Assembly (NCBI RefSeq): GCF_030272615.1
Contig: NC_081412.1
Span: forward strand, 672,463,823 to 672,525,822
Source: Cryptomeria japonica
Taxonomy: Eukaryota; Streptophyta; Pinopsida; Cupressales; Cupressaceae
Reading direction: 5' to 3'
Length of the DNA: 62,000 nt
Shown: positions 58,437 through 62,000 of the stretch, in pieces
Numbering within the stretch: position 1 is the first letter of the stretch
How the letters are laid out: each line of letters begins with the position of its first letter
Position numbers and translations under genes: made by a program
Notes under the pieces: model-generated
What the model was told of the DNA's origin: nothing
What the model saw: only the letters and a program-made list of their open reading frames with translations
The model's database searches: none

Positions 58437-59895
58437 CCTCAGTCAATAAAATCTTGAATAAGATCTTTTAATCTATGACAATTGCTTGTCTTGTGTCCTT
58501 TTCCTTGATGAAAATCACAGTGTTCAGTATCTCTCCACCATGCAGGTTTGACCTGAGGTTCATAGTTTGATGTTTTAGGTAGAGTTACCAAATTTTGAGA
58601 AACCAGTTGTCGCAACACTATTTCGATGGGTTCCCTAAGGGAGTGTATGTTCGTTTTTGTTTTTGCTGACGAGGTCTAGGTTCATTGTGAGATGTGATGC
58701 AACCTTGATTTGAAGGAACAATTGTGTTAGTCTGAGGTGGGGGATTATGTCTTGTAAACTGTGCACTTTTGATAGTTCTGGCATCCACAACCCCATCATT
58801 GACGATATTCTTGTTTTTATTCCAAAAGCTTGGTTTGTCACTATTGAAGCGTGGGCGAGGACCATCCTTTGGTTCATTATAGATTTTGATAAGTCCTTTC
58901 TTGATGAGGGCCCGTTCACATTTCAAACCCTTGGTGATCATGTCATTAAAAGAGTCTGTGTCTTTGACATTTAGGTGAAATTCCATTTCTTCATTTAAGT
59001 TAGAAATGAATATTTCCACTAGTTCTCATTCAGGTAACTGAAGAGAATATTTGCTACACATTTGATGCCATCGTTGTAGGAATACTGAGAATAGTTCACC
59101 TGGTTTTTGTTTAGTGTTGCATAGATCAGCCATGGTGATGTCGCGTTCAATGTTATGAGAGTAATGTGCAAAGAACTTTTGGATTAGCTCTTCAAAGGTC
59201 CTAATGCTACTTGGTAGTCAAGAAAACCATGATGTGGTTGTTCCTCCCAAGCTTTGGGGAAAAAGTCGCATTAAGTATGTGTCCTCATATGCCACTTTGA
59301 GGCAAGCTGAATGAAATTCTTTGACATGATCACGAGGGTCTCCCTTTCCTCTATATTTTTCAAATTTGGGTGTTTCGAATCCTCATGGAAAGGGTGGCAT
59401 ATAAAGATTTCTATCAAAGGGATAGGGACAGATGTCATTGAGTGAGAATTGGTTAGTCTTTACACCACTAAGAAGTTGTTGGGTGAGATTTTTGACTTGT
59501 TGCCACAACATCTCCATTTCATTTGGAGGAGGAGGTGGTGGGTTACCTCGAGGAATGTTATATTTGATGGGATCTCTACCTCTTTCTTCTTCATGGTGAC
59601 TTTTTCATTCTGATGCTTGTCTTAATTGGGCAAGATCAAAGTCAGAGGGGAGTTTGGCTCCCTCTTGAGTGATCTTTAAAAAGTGAGCATCTGCATTGCT
59701 CTTGAGTATTTCATCAAAAAGTCTATTAAAGAGAGGGTTATGCTGGGCCCTTTCTATTGTTGTAGGAGTAGGAGTACTTGGGTTTTCGTCATTCGCATTT
59801 CCTCCAAGTACTTCTTGAAATTCATTGATATTTTCCTCCTCTTCTTCTTCAATTTCTACTTCTCGTTGTCTTGATTGTGATCGGGTGTGAGCCAT
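58437..59895 (-). pseudogene. Gypsy gag
   Basis: ATG at 59893-59895 (MAHTRSQSRQREVEIEEEEE), an acidic N-terminal region, NPLFNRLFDEILKSNADAHF, then a decayed capsid-like retrotransposon gag domain (59600-58980; FHLNVKDTDSFNDMITKGLK at its end). A CCHC-like motif follows, CDFHQGKGHKTSNC, then HRLKDLIQDFID (about 58510-58440), the zinc knuckle typical of Tat gag. Several stops and frameshifts. Confidence 0.8.
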
Positions 59896-62000
59896 TTTGT
59901 TTACAAGTTTTTTTATTGAAGTTGAGTGAAAATGATGATGAGTTGTTGATGAAATGAGAGATTGATGGTTGGTGTGGTGTTTTGCATACGGATCTCTAGC
60001 ACTTTAAAGATACATGTAACCGAGATTATTTCTTTGAATTGCTTGTTTGTTTGATAAGGTTTGATGTGATAAGGTGTAGAGAAATCTGAGATGTGTTACA
60101 GATTTAACTACCTAGTAATGAGAGGATTCACTCATGCACTAGTTTTAACCTATGTAGATGTGTCTCTTTAGGATGAGCTTATCCTAGATATAGAAACAAT
60201 CTAAAAGTGATTTGATGTGTTTGATTCAAGCAATATCTAAAAGAGAACTGAGGACAAGAACCTCTTAATGTTTTTTAGAGTTGAAAGATGGATTGATGAT
60301 GTGAATGTGAGAATGGAAGTTTAACTTCAATAAAAGCTTTGTGTCACAAATGGAACATATTCTATCTCTTCCCTTTCGGGCATTGGTGGCATTTCTCGAG
60401 CTACGTTGTATGTGATACAAATGTCTGGGAAGAAGTTGGGATTGATCTTGCCTCCTTGGTTTTTGTGATAACTCAAAGCTCTGCAGTTCAATGATTTTGG
60501 ATTAAATTCGTTTGATTTTCCTTGAAGATAAAGGCACATGCGATGTAGGAAGGTTCTATGAGAGACAAATATTTGTCTATTTAGATAGAACAATTTCCTT
60601 CTTTTGATTAAAGCCTTGGAGCTTAATGGTCTTTTCTTCAAGTTGATGTGTTGATAAGAATTCTTCTTTCTCAAGATGTGAAGAATGGTCATATATTTTG
60701 ATACTTTTTCTCTTTGTTTTTGATCTTTTTGTTGATTTGGTTGTTTGGTTGGTTGTTGAAAGATGTTTGTGCTGGATGAATACTTGTTTTGATTTTTGGT
60801 TTCGATTTGTTTTGATTTTTCTTTGACAAGAAAACAAAGCAAGCACACAAACACAAGAATGTTGCCTCAAAAGACACAAATAAGTATGGGTCTAGATCAA
60901 CCCAATCTTGGACTTTGTATAACCCTTTTTCCTTTAGTGCTTTTTAAGGTGTTCTTTCAAAGCCTAAAGTCAGCTCAATTTGTACTTGGTCTTGACTCAC
61001 AAAAGAAAACACTTGAAACACTTTTTATCCCTAAGGTTAAATGGCCAGTTGTGATAAATTCAGACCACATCTTGATATTTCTTCGACTTTGGTACTACAT
61101 ACCTTATGAATCTCACCGTGGCAAGTAAGGATGTGATATACTAAGTCTTACACGAGCATAACAAATAGATGATCCCTATGATGGGGGAGTCACCACTTTC
61201 ATCAAGCCACAAGTGACTTTTTAAAAAGCTATGTTTCGACTGAAGGAAATATGTATGGTGAGTATCTTGGGAGCAAAACCATCTATGCTCTTGCACTGAA
61301 TTGTATCTCAAATATTCTCAATCAATAGAATGGGTGGGCTTCTACTTAGAGGTATTTAGTAACTTTCGATGTTTTTGGACATAAGTTCATTCTGTAGTGA
61401 CTCACTTAAGAGCCTTGTAACTTGTGATGGGGCCCATTTGTCCTTTTGGTAAGTTACACTGTAGGAACAGCTATACCCAAGGCTATAGCTTTCGCTCTCA
61501 CCTGATTTCTATAGTGGCTCGAAGGATTTACCGCGTGAGGTCATTCCCAAGAGTGACGATCCCTTGACAGGCCTCTCTTAAAAATAGAAACTTTGAGTGT
61601 TACTAACACTTTTCTCTTGCACCTAGGACCATGAAAGCCAAGGGAGAGGATAGTGTGTGTTAGAAGTAGGACCACTTGACAAAATTTGCACAAGTGTGCT
61701 AATCACCAAAAACACTTATTCTTTTTAACTGATTTTCATTGCAATGTGATCTAACTATTTGGAGATGTTGCTCCAATAATCTTCTTGTTCTTTTTAACCA
61801 AGATATCAAAATGTTTGACACTTGACAAACTTTTTGGAAAACAAACCTGGTCAACAAAAATAAAGTCGTGTATCCTTTGTAGCAAAAGAGGTAAATGTGA
61901 GGTTCTTTTTATGCACCAAATGAAAATTTGAGTTTGTTTTAGTTGCACCAAATAGAAAATGTGAAGTTCCTTTTATCCATTTGTGAAAAACAAGAAAGGT
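59896..62000 (-). other. Gypsy leader region, 5' LTR not reached
   Basis: Upstream of gag on the minus strand. No copy of the LTR at 48.4-50.2 kb is visible by eye up to the window edge, so the 5' LTR must lie beyond 62000 or be lost. A 175-residue frame (60854-60327, ends MPPMPEREEIEYVPFVTQSF) is open, but I recognise no domain. A Tat leader ORF is possible. Confidence 0.4.

Larger units (their letters stand above)
48430..62000 (-). mobile_element. Tat-type Ty3/gypsy element (5' end beyond window)
   Basis: Minus-strand order from the right edge: leader, gag, protease, G-patch linker, RT, RNase H, second archaeal-type RNase H, integrase, 3' untranslated region, polypurine tract, 3' LTR. The dual RNase H and the gag-pol layout place it in the Tat lineage of Ty3/gypsy. 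The 5' LTR and primer-binding site are not in the window, so completeness cannot be judged. From 58384 to 53996 pol is in one frame broken by point stops, and gag and integrase are in other frames. Confidence 0.85.

Overview
This window reads as nuclear DNA of a seed plant, most likely a gymnosperm and probably a conifer. It is AT-rich and very gene-poor. It is packed with decayed LTR retrotransposons whose LTR starts (TGTAGTCACATAAATC, TGTAGCATCGTAAATTG) look like conifer Ty3/gypsy LTRs. It also carries a broken TIR-NBS gene with the FFDEDR..SLPLGE and GIPGQGKTT motifs that I associate with conifer TNLs. The lineage call is inference from recalled family features. I see no intact host protein-coding gene, no rRNA or tRNA, and no CRISPR.

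Layout. 1-2294 (minus): a decayed transposase-like gene running off the left edge. 2.7-4.06 kb: a 1.3-kb polypurine GA tract. 4.1-5.6 kb: GGGCCC palindromes and an 18-bp palindrome family. 6.4-9.2 kb (minus): gag-protease and LTR of a Ty1/copia element. 9.25-17 kb (plus): a Ty3/gypsy remnant (archaeal-type RNase H, integrase, polypurine tract, 3' LTR) with a plant-mobile-domain gene lying antisense between integrase and LTR. 17.0-17.77 kb: a minus-strand LTR facing it.

18924-26618 (plus): a complete but mutated Ty1/copia element with two ~1.5-kb LTRs, primer-binding site, polypurine tract and the exact target duplication CTAGC. It sits inside an older minus-strand copia relic (18.47-18.92 and 26.62-26.95 kb). 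Removing the insertion plus one CTAGC restores a continuous reading frame. 27-44 kb is mostly unassigned AT-rich DNA holding a 947-bp terminal-inverted-repeat element (30790-31736), many two-copy tandem duplications, a CpG-retaining patch (37.44-38.06 kb), a perfect 34-bp hairpin (38.8 kb) and an NAD-isocitrate-dehydrogenase fragment (39.74 kb).

44282-46051 (plus): a broken TIR-NBS gene in which the TIR is joined directly to the P-loop and the LRRs are missing. 46.09-46.30 kb: a small inverted-repeat element. 48.43-62 kb (minus): one large Tat-type Ty3/gypsy element with 3' LTR, polypurine tract, integrase, dual RNase H, RT, a G-patch-containing linker, protease and gag. Its 5' LTR lies beyond the window.

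The coding content is therefore layers of transposon insertion and decay, mostly point stops and small frameshifts. The leads most worth following are the left-edge transposase-like family, the antisense mobile-domain gene in a gypsy element, the G-patch in the second gypsy element, the TIR element and the hairpin.
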